A DNA stretch of 5,239 nt from Lactobacillus sp. UBA5815 (GTDB lineage Bacteria; Bacillota; Bacilli; Lactobacillales; Lactobacillaceae): NCBI GenBank assembly GCA_002417825.1, contig DICX01000047.1:1-5239 (forward strand), in the 5' to 3' direction. The notes under the pieces are model-generated. The model worked only from the letters and a program-made list of their open reading frames with translations. It was not told where the DNA came from and ran no database searches. A program made the translations under genes and the position numbers. Position 1 is the first letter of the stretch. Each line of letters starts with the position of its first letter. This document shows positions 1 to 5,239 of the stretch, piece after piece.

Positions 1-1
1 T

Positions 2-547
2 GGCGAAGAGCAATACGTAGAAATGAATCAAAAGCGTGCCAATGAAGGAAAAGACACAGCAGATTTAAGTCACCAAACGTCTGCTCAGACGCACGATCAT
101 CAAAATTCAAAAGAAAGAGTGACATCGAAAGAACGATCTCAAATTAGTGATCAGCTTGCTTTGTTCAATTGCCCAGAACCGCTGAAAAGTCAGTTGCCAC
201 AATGTCAAAATAGTCATCAACATATTTTTATGCCGGTCATACCACCAAAAGAATTAACTGGTCTTCATGTCCTTAGCAATGGTGTTGAATTAGGATTGCT
301 AAAACCTGGTCGATTTGAACCCAGCCACCAATTAGCGGAGGTATTAGGGCAGTGTAGACAAAACCAAGTTTATGATTTGAATGATCAAGACTATCAGCGT
401 TATATTGGCGGAGAAGCACTCTCGTATCACGGTCAATGTCAAGGCTATCTTTTGATTCGTCATCGAAATCATATTTTTAGTTTTGGTAAGGCGGGTCATG
501 ATGGCATTTTAAAAAACTTTTATCCCAAAGGATTACGCCAAAAATAA
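2..547 (+). CDS. RsmF-like rRNA (cytosine-C5) methyltransferase, C-terminal part (5' end outside window)
   Basis: This is the last 181 codons of a longer gene: the frame is open to the left edge, so the ATG at 23 is probably internal. The first residues (GEEQYVE) resemble the GEGxFVAKL-like strand that closes the SAM-dependent core of NOL1/NOP2/sun methyltransferases. Fragment residues 9-52 are a polar linker rich in Gln, His, Ser, Lys and Glu. From about residue 74 the protein matches the C-terminal PUA-like domain of RsmF-type enzymes: GLHVLSNGVELG, then RFEPSHQLA, YIGGEAL, and the hallmark FGKAGHDGILKNFYPKGLR just before the stop. Family members place m5C on 16S rRNA using S-adenosylmethionine; the PUA-like part binds RNA. 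The catalytic cysteines are outside the window, so activity and target base are inferred. The gene ends in tandem TAA TAA stops and is followed by a hairpin terminator. It converges on the mevalonate operon and has no evident functional link to it. Confidence 0.85.
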   Translation, partial: GEEQYVEMNQKRANEGKDTADLSHQTSAQTHDHQNSKERVTSKERSQISDQLALFNCPEPLKSQLPQCQNSHQHIFMPVIPPKELTGLHVLSNGVELGLLKPGRFEPSHQLAEVLGQCRQNQVYDLNDQDYQRYIGGEALSYHGQCQGYLLIRHRNHIFSFGKAGHDGILKNFYPKGLRQK

Positions 548-557
548 TAAGCCAATC

Positions 558-599
558 AAAAAAGCAGACAGTTACTTTTTCGTAATTGTCTGCTTTTTT
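558..599. terminator. Bidirectional intrinsic terminator between convergent genes
   Basis: The arms at 558-575 and 582-599 pair over 18 positions around a six-base loop (TTTTTC). The only imperfection is one G-U pair in the plus-strand transcript (C-A mismatch in the minus-strand one). The left arm starts with six A and the right arm ends with six T, so RNA from either strand has a stem with a GC-containing middle (GCAGAC) followed by a U run. It lies 10 bases after the stop of the methyltransferase gene and 16 bases beyond the stop of fni on the opposite strand. It can therefore end both transcription units. No other terminator-like hairpin was seen in the operon, which supports a single mevalonate transcript ending here. 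Confidence 0.92.
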
Positions 600-615
600 A
601 GTAGTCATAAAGTTA

Positions 616-1638
616 TTAAGCCTGTTTTTTTAAGTGCATCAATTCTTGTTCAAAATCAGCATCAAAATAGAAAGTCGATTTGGTCAAATCGGATAAGCGC
701 TGGGCACCAAACATGGCGATCAGACTTGCCAATTGCTGTTTCCAATTTTGAATTTGATTGAAAAGGCCCTCTTCACCTTGGCTGCGTAATGTCTCTAAAA
801 ACGTATTTGCGATACCAACACCGTGCGCACCCAATGCTAAACTTTTGATGATATCCAGAGGCTGCCGAACACCTCCTGAAGCAATGAACTGTAAACCGGT
901 GTTTTCCCCCAAGACTAAGCTTTGAATCGTAGATAGTCCCAGATCTTGAAGATAATCATAAGAATGATGACCACGTTGATTTTCAATCGCAACAAAATTC
1001 GTTCCACCACGTCCGCCAACATCGATCCATTCGTAGTGATGGGCTTTTAATCGCATCAAGCTTTGGTGATCAAAACCAAAGCCTACTGCTTTGACGATGA
1101 CAGGAACATTGACTGCTTGTCGAATCGCATCCATGTTTTTAAGCCATAAGAAATCTCGGTCGCCTTCGGGCATTACGATTTCTTGTGGAACGTTAACATG
1201 AATTTGAAGTGCATCGGCGTTAAGTGCGGTTACGAGTTTTTGTGCAAGTTCAGGATTGGTATTGGGATTGACGTTCGCCAAGAGAACGCCATCAGGATTT
1301 TCTTGACGTGCAACCAAAAAGCTTTCAAGACGTTCAGGATGTTTTTCTAACAGACTTGCTGATCCCAATGCCATTGCAATGTTAGTTTTCGCTGCAATGC
1401 GAGCAAGGTGACGATTGATTTCTTGCGACTGTTTATTGCCGCCAGTCATGGCTTCAATAAAAAATGGGGCAGCTAAACGTTTATGATTGATTTCAACTTG
1501 TAAAATATTTTGATCAACGTAGGTTTCCGGCAATGCCGGAGCCACTAAATGCATGCGATCAAAATCATTTCTTTTTTTAGGATCAAACAATTGATGAGCT
1601 AACTTTAGGTGCTCTTGCTTTCGATCTGAAATCGTCAT
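616..1638 (-). CDS. fni: Type 2 isopentenyl-diphosphate delta-isomerase
   Basis: This FMN- and Mg-dependent cytosolic enzyme interconverts IPP and DMAPP and uses a reduced flavin. At 340 residues it has normal family length. The N-terminus RKQEHLKLA (6-14) followed by DFDRMHLV (25-32) is typical. Flavin and substrate motifs follow in the expected order for a TIM barrel: MTGGN (64-68), GSAS (92-95), IHVNVPQE (146-153) with the catalytic-region Gln152 and Glu153, PEGDRDF (157-163), Lys183, VGGRGGTNFVAIEN (207-220), and the phosphate-binding ASGGVRQPLDI (253-263) with LALGA (267-271). Residue 184 is Ala where the relatives I recall have Glu (VKEVGFG). It is the last gene of the operon, 21 bases after pmk, with its own AAGGG ribosome binding site and an ATG start. 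It stops just before the shared terminator. The type 1 isomerase is unrelated in sequence and can be excluded. Confidence 0.97.
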   Translation of the reverse strand: MTISDRKQEHLKLAHQLFDPKKRNDFDRMHLVAPALPETYVDQNILQVEINHKRLAAPFFIEAMTGGNKQSQEINRHLARIAAKTNIAMALGSASLLEKHPERLESFLVARQENPDGVLLANVNPNTNPELAQKLVTALNADALQIHVNVPQEIVMPEGDRDFLWLKNMDAIRQAVNVPVIVKAVGFGFDHQSLMRLKAHHYEWIDVGGRGGTNFVAIENQRGHHSYDYLQDLGLSTIQSLVLGENTGLQFIASGGVRQPLDIIKSLALGAHGVGIANTFLETLRSQGEEGLFNQIQNWKQQLASLIAMFGAQRLSDLTKSTFYFDADFEQELMHLKKQA

Positions 1639-1648
1639 TTTATGATTT

Positions 1649-1653
1649 CCCTT
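1649..1653 (-). promoter_or_regulatory. Ribosome binding site of fni
   Basis: On the minus strand, AAGGG sits 10 bases before the ATG at 1638, inside the 21-base gap after the pmk stop. The spacing is at the long end of normal. There is no room for an independent promoter in this gap, so fni is expected to be translated from the operon mRNA. Confidence 0.7.
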
Positions 1654-1659
1654 ACATTT

Positions 1660-2733
1660 TCAAATAATAGAATGAACCCAAAAATTTAAAGGTAAAATAC
1701 CGTTTTTTCGCCATTCCATCTTCATTGCCTCAATGTTTGTGTGCCCATCTGCTAAAACGATGCCGCAATCACCATTTCCAGCGCCAGAAGTTTTTGCGGC
1801 ACCGCCAAAATGTTCTGCAATGGTGATAAGCCGATTAAGCCGTGGAATTTCGATTGCGATTTGATTCATTTTAGCAAATCGACGCAATAATTTACGATTA
1901 GCGCGAATCTTTTTTTGAATCAATGCAATATCGTTGTGATCAAAGCCCTTTATCATTTCAAGAACACATCGACGTGATTGCTGCAAAAAAGCATTGTACT
2001 CAGGTTGGATCGTTTTTTTCTTGGCATTGGTTTGATCGACTAGACGAGAAGTCGAAGCGGGTTTTTGGCTCCATCCGATAACGAGATGCAAATCTTCTGG
2101 GGGCGTTAAAACTTGAATTTTTAAACCAGGCCAAGCTTCGCCGACGACTTCCGAAAGTGTTTTGACCTCAAGTTCAGCTTTTAACCAATCTTTATCAAAA
2201 GTTTGATAAGCCAGCCAACCGCCGTAGACGCTCGCTGCAATATCACCAGCAGATCCATTTTTTTGAACGCTGTAATGAGATAAAGCAGATAATTTAAAAA
2301 TCAAATCATTCGAAGCTTCGATTTGGTAAAAAGCTAGGATGGCTTTGACCGTTGCAACGGTGACTGCTGCAGAGGAGCCTAGACCATACTTTTTACCATC
2401 GGCAGAATCCAAATCAGAATTGACATGCAGGTCATATAGCGCCAATGGAATGCTTTGCTCTAAGGCAAATTGCTCTGTAAAATTGATTGCAGAAAGAATG
2501 TATTCAAAAGGATTGTCACGATTATCGATAACCATCTTAGTTCCCTGGCGTGTCCAATGAATCGAGTCTTGCTGGTATTGTTTTGAATGAATGATGCCGG
2601 TTGTTCCGATGCTTTTAGCGATCGTAACGCGGACGAATGAATTTAAAGCGACTAAAATAGCTGGGCAATTTTGCTCTAAGACGGCATATTCACCAGCAAT
2701 ATAAAGTTTTCCTGGGGCCTTTGTAGTTATCAA
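1660..2733 (-). CDS. pmk: Phosphomevalonate kinase (GHMP kinase family), TTG start
   Basis: The enzyme phosphorylates 5-phosphomevalonate to 5-diphosphomevalonate with ATP in the cytoplasm (also called mvaK2). It has 357 residues, normal for bacterial Pmk. GHMP motifs appear in order: motif 1 APGKLYIAGEYAVL (6-19), the ATP loop KKYGLGSSAAV (114-124), NGSAGDIAASVYGGW (159-173) with likely active-site Asp164, the Pmk-typical PASTSRLVDQ (225-234), and motif 3 KTSGAGNGDCGI (314-325). The GDCG ending and the PASTS segment separate it from mevalonate kinase and MvaD. The start is TTG: an in-frame TAA lies three codons upstream, the conserved KAPGKL begins at residue 5, and a GAGG site is suitably placed. 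It lies 37 bases after mvaD and 21 bases before fni, as the third gene of the operon, although it acts second in the pathway. Confidence 0.96.
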   Translation of the reverse strand: MITTKAPGKLYIAGEYAVLEQNCPAILVALNSFVRVTIAKSIGTTGIIHSKQYQQDSIHWTRQGTKMVIDNRDNPFEYILSAINFTEQFALEQSIPLALYDLHVNSDLDSADGKKYGLGSSAAVTVATVKAILAFYQIEASNDLIFKLSALSHYSVQKNGSAGDIAASVYGGWLAYQTFDKDWLKAELEVKTLSEVVGEAWPGLKIQVLTPPEDLHLVIGWSQKPASTSRLVDQTNAKKKTIQPEYNAFLQQSRRCVLEMIKGFDHNDIALIQKKIRANRKLLRRFAKMNQIAIEIPRLNRLITIAEHFGGAAKTSGAGNGDCGIVLADGHTNIEAMKMEWRKNGILPLNFWVHSII

Positions 2734-2744
2734 AACGATTTAAT

Positions 2745-2749
2745 CCTCT
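2745..2749 (-). promoter_or_regulatory. Ribosome binding site of pmk, supports the TTG start
   Basis: On the minus strand, AGAGG lies 11 bases before the TTG at 2733 (10 if counted as GAGGA). No ATG or GTG lies between the in-frame stop and the conserved N-terminal motif, so this site and the TTG define the start. The non-ATG codon and longish spacer suggest somewhat weaker initiation than for mvk or mvaD; that is inference. Confidence 0.7.
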
Positions 2750-2770
2750 AATCTTTACAAATCAACATGA

Positions 2771-3739
2771 TCAATCCAAATAAGTGATACCCGGACCAAA
2801 CTGTGCAAAAACTATCTTAACATGACTAAGTACCTTTTGAAGGCGTTCTTGAATAATTTGGTGATTTCTTAATTGGCACAAGATTTTAACGTTAGGTCCA
2901 GCATCAATGGTGTAATAACAATCGATACCTTCTTCGCGAAGCTGATGAACCAATTGAATAACTTTTATAGTATCAGGCTCAAAGTAAGTAAACCCTGGGC
3001 GTGCCGTTAGATTGATCGCATGCATTTCATTGGCATTTTGTTCTGCCAATTTTCCAATACCATCAAAATCGTCATGAGCAATCGCCGTACGCATTTGTGC
3101 GATTTCAGTTTCATTTTGCTTTAACCAAATTGGAAAAAAAGGAGAGCCCTGAGCCTTCTTCATTCCAACAGAAGAAGCTAACTTTTTAGGTGCTGCATCA
3201 ACTTCAACGGCCAATAAGCATAAATCTAATTTAGGTGCTTCATTTATCGGAATGGCAAACGAATCCATGTTATCATGACCTTTTTGCCATTCAACGAAGC
3301 CACCGAAAATTGAACGTGAAGCCGATCCAGAACCTAATCGTGCTAAGCGTGATAGTTCATTTAAGGAACAGTCAAGATGATAAGCTTTGGCAAAACTTGC
3401 AGCTAATGCGGCAAAGGCCGAAGCAGAAGAAGCTAATCCAGCACTTGTTGGGACATGATTAGTCGAGTCGATTCGAAAATGTTCTTTTAAACCAAACATG
3501 TTCTGTAAACGATGAACATAGGTGATGACACGCTGACTTTTTGAAATTTCAATACGCTGATCATTTAAGAAAAAAATATCTTCATTTGCTTTAGGGCAGC
3601 GTTCAAAGCTGGTATCTGTATAAAACGCATCTAACGTCATTGAGATACTGGACATCAAAGGAAGATGCAACATTTCATCTGATTTTCCCCAATATTTGAT
3701 CAATGCAATGTTTGTATGTGCACGCGCAGTTTTTTTCAT
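2771..3739 (-). CDS. mvaD: Diphosphomevalonate decarboxylase
   Basis: This cytosolic GHMP-family enzyme converts 5-diphosphomevalonate plus ATP to IPP, ADP, phosphate and CO2. With the chosen start it has 322 residues, normal for the family. The N-terminus MKKTARAHTNIALIKYWGK is diagnostic; its KYWGK is at 15-19. Then come SSISMTLDAFYTDT (30-43), the nucleotide loop PTSAGLASSASAF (97-109), GSGSASRSIFGGF (136-148) with the conserved Ser/Arg cluster, and TIDAGPNVK (277-285), whose Asp279 matches the catalytic base. The start at 3739 is preferred over the in-frame ATG at 3757: GAGG lies 7 bases before it and families begin at M-x-KTARAHTN. The start overlaps the mvk stop by one base (TAATG), suggesting translational coupling. 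Oddities: Met29 where many relatives have Asn or Thr, and SSVGM (189-193) where many have SSRxGM. Seven A follow the start codon region. Confidence 0.97.
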   Translation of the reverse strand: MKKTARAHTNIALIKYWGKSDEMLHLPLMSSISMTLDAFYTDTSFERCPKANEDIFFLNDQRIEISKSQRVITYVHRLQNMFGLKEHFRIDSTNHVPTSAGLASSASAFAALAASFAKAYHLDCSLNELSRLARLGSGSASRSIFGGFVEWQKGHDNMDSFAIPINEAPKLDLCLLAVEVDAAPKKLASSVGMKKAQGSPFFPIWLKQNETEIAQMRTAIAHDDFDGIGKLAEQNANEMHAINLTARPGFTYFEPDTIKVIQLVHQLREEGIDCYYTIDAGPNVKILCQLRNHQIIQERLQKVLSHVKIVFAQFGPGITYLD

Positions 3740-4659
3740 TAAATTTCCTCGGTCCATGCATGTGCGATCAAATCTTGACTTTTTTCAATGATTCTTTCAG
3801 CAATTCGTTGGTCAGAACATAGTGCAATGACGATACCGCCAAGTCCACTTCCTGAAAGCTTGGCACCTAAGGCACCACTTTGATTTGCTAATTGACACAA
3901 TTGATCTATTTTAGGTGTCGAAAGATCAAAATCACGTAAAAGATGCTGTGCTTGATTGAATTCATGACCAAGTTGCTTTTGATCATGAGTTTCCCATGCT
4001 TTTTTTGCCTCTCTTGCCAGTCGTCCCAGTTCACGCATATCTGACTTAAACTGGGGATGATCGGTTAACTTTTGATGAACATGCATGACAGCTTCTTTTG
4101 TACTGCCTAAATCACCTGTATCCATAATCAAAAGAATCGCACCATTTCCAAGTTTTCCTGACATGAACGTGGCGCCTTCTTTGGTATTGAAGAAAAGTGC
4201 ACGAGTTGAATTAACGCTTACTGCGTCTAATCCAGAAGCTTTGCCATGTGTAATCGCTTCTGCATGATTGGTGATCGCCATGATTTCAGGTTCAGTCAAT
4301 TTTACACTCAGGTAATCACTGAGAGCATGTGTCGTTCCCAAGGCGACAGTTGCACTTGATCCCAATCCACGTTGCATTGGAATTTTGCCTTCATAGTGAA
4401 TCGTGACTGGTGTGGGCCGTGTTGCTTTTTCTTGCAAAGTTTTGACGACGTATTTTAAGCCATCATAATCGTGGGGGGCATTGTTAAAAGAACCTGTGTA
4501 GCCAAAAGTTTCCAAAGTTGAAATTCGCGGGTTTGCGCTAACCGTTGTCTTGATTTTTAATGATTGGACGGGTACGGCTAATGCATCGTAACCATAAACG
4601 ACAGCATGTTCGCCAAGTAAAATGACTTTCCCATGAGCGGTATAATTGGTGGTGAACAT
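3739..4659 (-). CDS. mvk: Mevalonate kinase (GHMP kinase family)
   Basis: The enzyme phosphorylates mevalonate at the 5-hydroxyl with ATP, the first step of the lower mevalonate pathway (also called mvaK1). It has 306 residues with the chosen start, usual for bacterial Mvk. Motifs in order: HGKVILLGEHAVVYG (9-23), the ATP-binding loop PMQRGLGSSATVALG (94-108), Glu134 followed by HGKASGLD (138-145) with catalytic Asp145, DTGDLGSTKEAV (180-191), and C-terminal motif 3 GAKLSGSGLGGIVIAL (265-280). The GEHAVVYG and HGKxSGLD motifs distinguish it from Pmk and MvaD. The ATG at 4659 is chosen because AGGAGG stands 6 bases before it and family N-termini begin a few residues before HGK. An upstream in-frame TTG at 4692 would put the ribosome binding site inside the gene. 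It is the first gene of the operon and diverges from rexB. Confidence 0.97.
   Translation of the reverse strand: MFTTNYTAHGKVILLGEHAVVYGYDALAVPVQSLKIKTTVSANPRISTLETFGYTGSFNNAPHDYDGLKYVVKTLQEKATRPTPVTIHYEGKIPMQRGLGSSATVALGTTHALSDYLSVKLTEPEIMAITNHAEAITHGKASGLDAVSVNSTRALFFNTKEGATFMSGKLGNGAILLIMDTGDLGSTKEAVMHVHQKLTDHPQFKSDMRELGRLAREAKKAWETHDQKQLGHEFNQAQHLLRDFDLSTPKIDQLCQLANQSGALGAKLSGSGLGGIVIALCSDQRIAERIIEKSQDLIAHAWTEEI
3746..3750 (-). promoter_or_regulatory. Ribosome binding site of mvaD inside the mvk 3' end
   Basis: On the minus strand, GAGGA lies 6 bases before the ATG at 3739. It is formed by the last mvk codons (Thr-Glu-Glu-Ile-stop), so the site is read through by ribosomes finishing mvk. 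This placement decides for the 3739 start over the ATG at 3757 and points to coupled translation of the two genes. Confidence 0.85.
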
Positions 4660-4665
4660 CAAAAA

Positions 4666-4671
4666 CCTCCT
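4666..4671 (-). promoter_or_regulatory. Strong ribosome binding site of mvk
   Basis: On the minus strand a full AGGAGG (AAAGGAGG if extended to 4673) lies 6 bases before the ATG at 4659. It is the best-matching Shine-Dalgarno sequence in the window and sets the start of the operon's first gene. Confidence 0.9.
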
Positions 4672-4673
4672 TT

Positions 4674-4725
4674 TTCGTTTGAATGCAACCAACTAAAAGA
4701 CGATGTTCCTATGTTAAAATAACCG
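4674..4725. promoter_or_regulatory. Divergent promoter region between mvk and rexB
   Basis: The 83 bases between the two start codons must hold the start signals of both genes unless longer transcripts cross it. For rexB, TGTTAAAAT at 4712-4720 (+) fits an extended -10 box. A start about seven bases later would fall at or next to the rexB ribosome binding site, leaving a very short leader, and no good -35 box is seen. For mvk, TAACAT on the minus strand at 4711-4716 is a weak -10 candidate with no convincing -35; it would give a leader of about 45 bases. The two candidates overlap. No clear operator palindrome, riboswitch or attenuator is visible. Location is well supported; the individual boxes are tentative. 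Confidence 0.4.
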
Positions 4726-4732
4726 TAAGGAG
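4726..4732 (+). promoter_or_regulatory. Ribosome binding site of rexB
   Basis: TAAGGAG lies 10 bases before the ATG at 4743. It supports this ATG as the start and thus the N-terminus MIKIIIG of the encoded protein. Confidence 0.8.
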
Positions 4733-4742
4733 TATTTGAGTT

Positions 4743-5239
4743 ATGATCAAAATCATCATAGGGCATCAAACCGATAATTTACGGAAAAAAATGCTGCAAA
4801 CTGCAGTTGCTTCATTTAAAAGCAATCCGCATCGCGCAACATTTTTAATCGTACCAAATCATATCAAGTTTACCACAGAAGTTGAAGCGATTGATAAGTT
4901 AGGACAGCTTCAAAATAGAAGTGAAACTTCTGTCGAGAATCTGCACATTTTGTCGTTTTCTCGTTTGGCTTGGTTTCTTTTGCGTGACGCACCAATCGCA
5001 ATGCCACATTTATTAGATGATGCTGCTGCACAGATGTTATTGGAAAAGATTATTAAGCAACATCAAGATGAATTACTGCTGTTTAAAAAGTCTCAACTCA
5101 ATTCTGGTATGCTAAAGCAACTTTACACGACGCTTTTAGCGATTCGCGGTGGCAATCTGGATTTGTCACAGTTGACCTTATCTGAAGCAGATATTGAAAC
5201 TAAAAATAAGATTCATGATTTAAAAATCATTTCAAAAGA
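4743..5239 (+). CDS. rexB: ATP-dependent helicase/nuclease subunit B (RexB/AddB), N-terminal part (3' end outside window)
   Basis: The first 165 codons of a gene that runs off the right edge; full-length AddB/RexB proteins exceed 1,100 residues. With RexA/AddA this subunit forms the double-strand-break resecting helicase-nuclease that replaces RecBCD in Firmicutes. What is seen: IKIIIG (2-7), then ATFLIVPNHIKFTTEVEAI (32-50), matching the VPN-H-IKF-x-x-EV strand-helix of Lactobacillales RexB and aligning with VPDQMTF of Bacillus AddB. Next is LHILSFSRLAWFLL (67-80), equivalent to the family's SFSRLAW segment. LLDDAAAQMLLEKII and LFKKSQL follow as in the AddB N-terminal helicase-like domain. 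The position after IIIG, where Bacillus AddB has a Walker A loop (GxSGSGKT), reads GHQTDNLRKK, so no ATP-binding loop is present. The C-terminal nuclease and iron-sulphur regions are outside the window. rexA is expected downstream. The start is supported by TAAGGAG. Confidence 0.88.
   Translation, partial: MIKIIIGHQTDNLRKKMLQTAVASFKSNPHRATFLIVPNHIKFTTEVEAIDKLGQLQNRSETSVENLHILSFSRLAWFLLRDAPIAMPHLLDDAAAQMLLEKIIKQHQDELLLFKKSQLNSGMLKQLYTTLLAIRGGNLDLSQLTLSEADIETKNKIHDLKIISK

Noticed and set aside
23..547. A free-standing 174-residue protein starting at the ATG at 23
   Set aside because: The frame is open upstream to the window edge, the preceding codons fit the end of the methyltransferase core, and no ribosome binding site precedes the ATG. 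It is best read as the C-terminal part of a longer gene.
2339..2560. Plus-strand open frame of 73 codons inside pmk
   Set aside because: It is antisense to the conserved ATP-binding region of pmk, resembles no family and has no supported start; a shadow of the real gene.
3131..3138. Homopolymer run in mvaD as a possible frameshift near the unusual SSVGM segment
   Set aside because: The reading frame continues correctly into conserved downstream motifs (ARPGFTYFEPDT, TIDAGPNVK), and the residues on both sides of the run (SPFF, W) fit the family, so no frameshift is needed.
3235..3462. Plus-strand open frame of 75 codons inside mvaD
   Set aside because: It lies opposite the conserved nucleotide-binding region of mvaD and shows no recognisable domain or ribosome binding site.
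3740..3757. Longer MvaD start at the ATG at 3757
   Set aside because: It adds MDRGNL before the conserved start, lacks a good ribosome binding site at proper distance, and would place the GAGGA site inside the gene. The ATG at 3739 fits both the family and the site.
4085..4267. Plus-strand open frame of 60 codons inside mvk
   Set aside because: It is antisense to the catalytic region of mvk with no independent support.
4660..4692. Longer Mvk start at the TTG at 4692
   Set aside because: The 11 added residues are basic and unlike family N-termini, and they are encoded by the strong AGGAGG site that serves the ATG at 4659.
1..5239. Mobile element, CRISPR array, tRNA/rRNA gene, prophage or defence system
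   Set aside because: No transposase, terminal inverted repeats, spaced direct repeats, tRNA-like cloverleaf or unexplained coding segment was seen. Nearly all bases are covered by recognised housekeeping genes, and the two gaps (68 and 83 bases) hold a terminator and a divergent start region.

Overview
The window is an ordinary-looking stretch of low-GC chromosome (roughly 40% GC by eye) from a Gram-positive bacterium of the Lactobacillales, most likely Lactobacillaceae. Three things point there: a complete lower mevalonate pathway operon in the order mvk-mvaD-pmk-fni, a type 2 (FMN) isopentenyl diphosphate isomerase, and a divergent gene whose start resembles the RexB form of the AddB helicase-nuclease subunit. 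Genus and species cannot be fixed from this sequence.

Layout, left to right. At 2-547 (+) is the 3' end of a gene for a NOL1/NOP2/sun-family rRNA cytosine-C5 methyltransferase of RsmF type. Only the end of the catalytic core, a polar linker and the C-terminal PUA-like RNA-binding domain are inside the window. A strong symmetric hairpin (558-599) lies in the 68-base gap and can terminate this gene and the convergent operon arriving from the right. The operon runs on the minus strand from 4659 down to 616: mevalonate kinase, diphosphomevalonate decarboxylase, phosphomevalonate kinase, then type 2 IPP isomerase. At 4743 (+), diverging from the operon across 83 bases, the first 165 codons of rexB/addB run off the right edge.

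Together the four operon enzymes turn mevalonate into IPP and DMAPP: mevalonate to 5-phosphomevalonate (Mvk), to 5-diphosphomevalonate (Pmk), to IPP (MvaD), with IPP and DMAPP interconverted by Fni. These are the precursors of undecaprenyl phosphate and other isoprenoids. The upstream enzymes (acetoacetyl-CoA thiolase, HMG-CoA synthase and reductase) are not here. The genes are tightly packed: the mvk stop and mvaD start share a base (TAATG), and the other gaps are 37 and 21 bases, so one transcript is expected. Gene starts follow Shine-Dalgarno sites and family N-termini: mvk starts at 4659 and mvaD at 3739, both shorter than the longest open frame, and pmk starts with TTG.

I found no mobile element, CRISPR array, RNA gene or unrecognised system. 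The points worth a second look are small: unusual residues in MvaD (no Arg after a conserved Ser pair) and Fni (Ala after the conserved Lys), an RexB start with no Walker A motif, and a polar linker in the RsmF-like protein.
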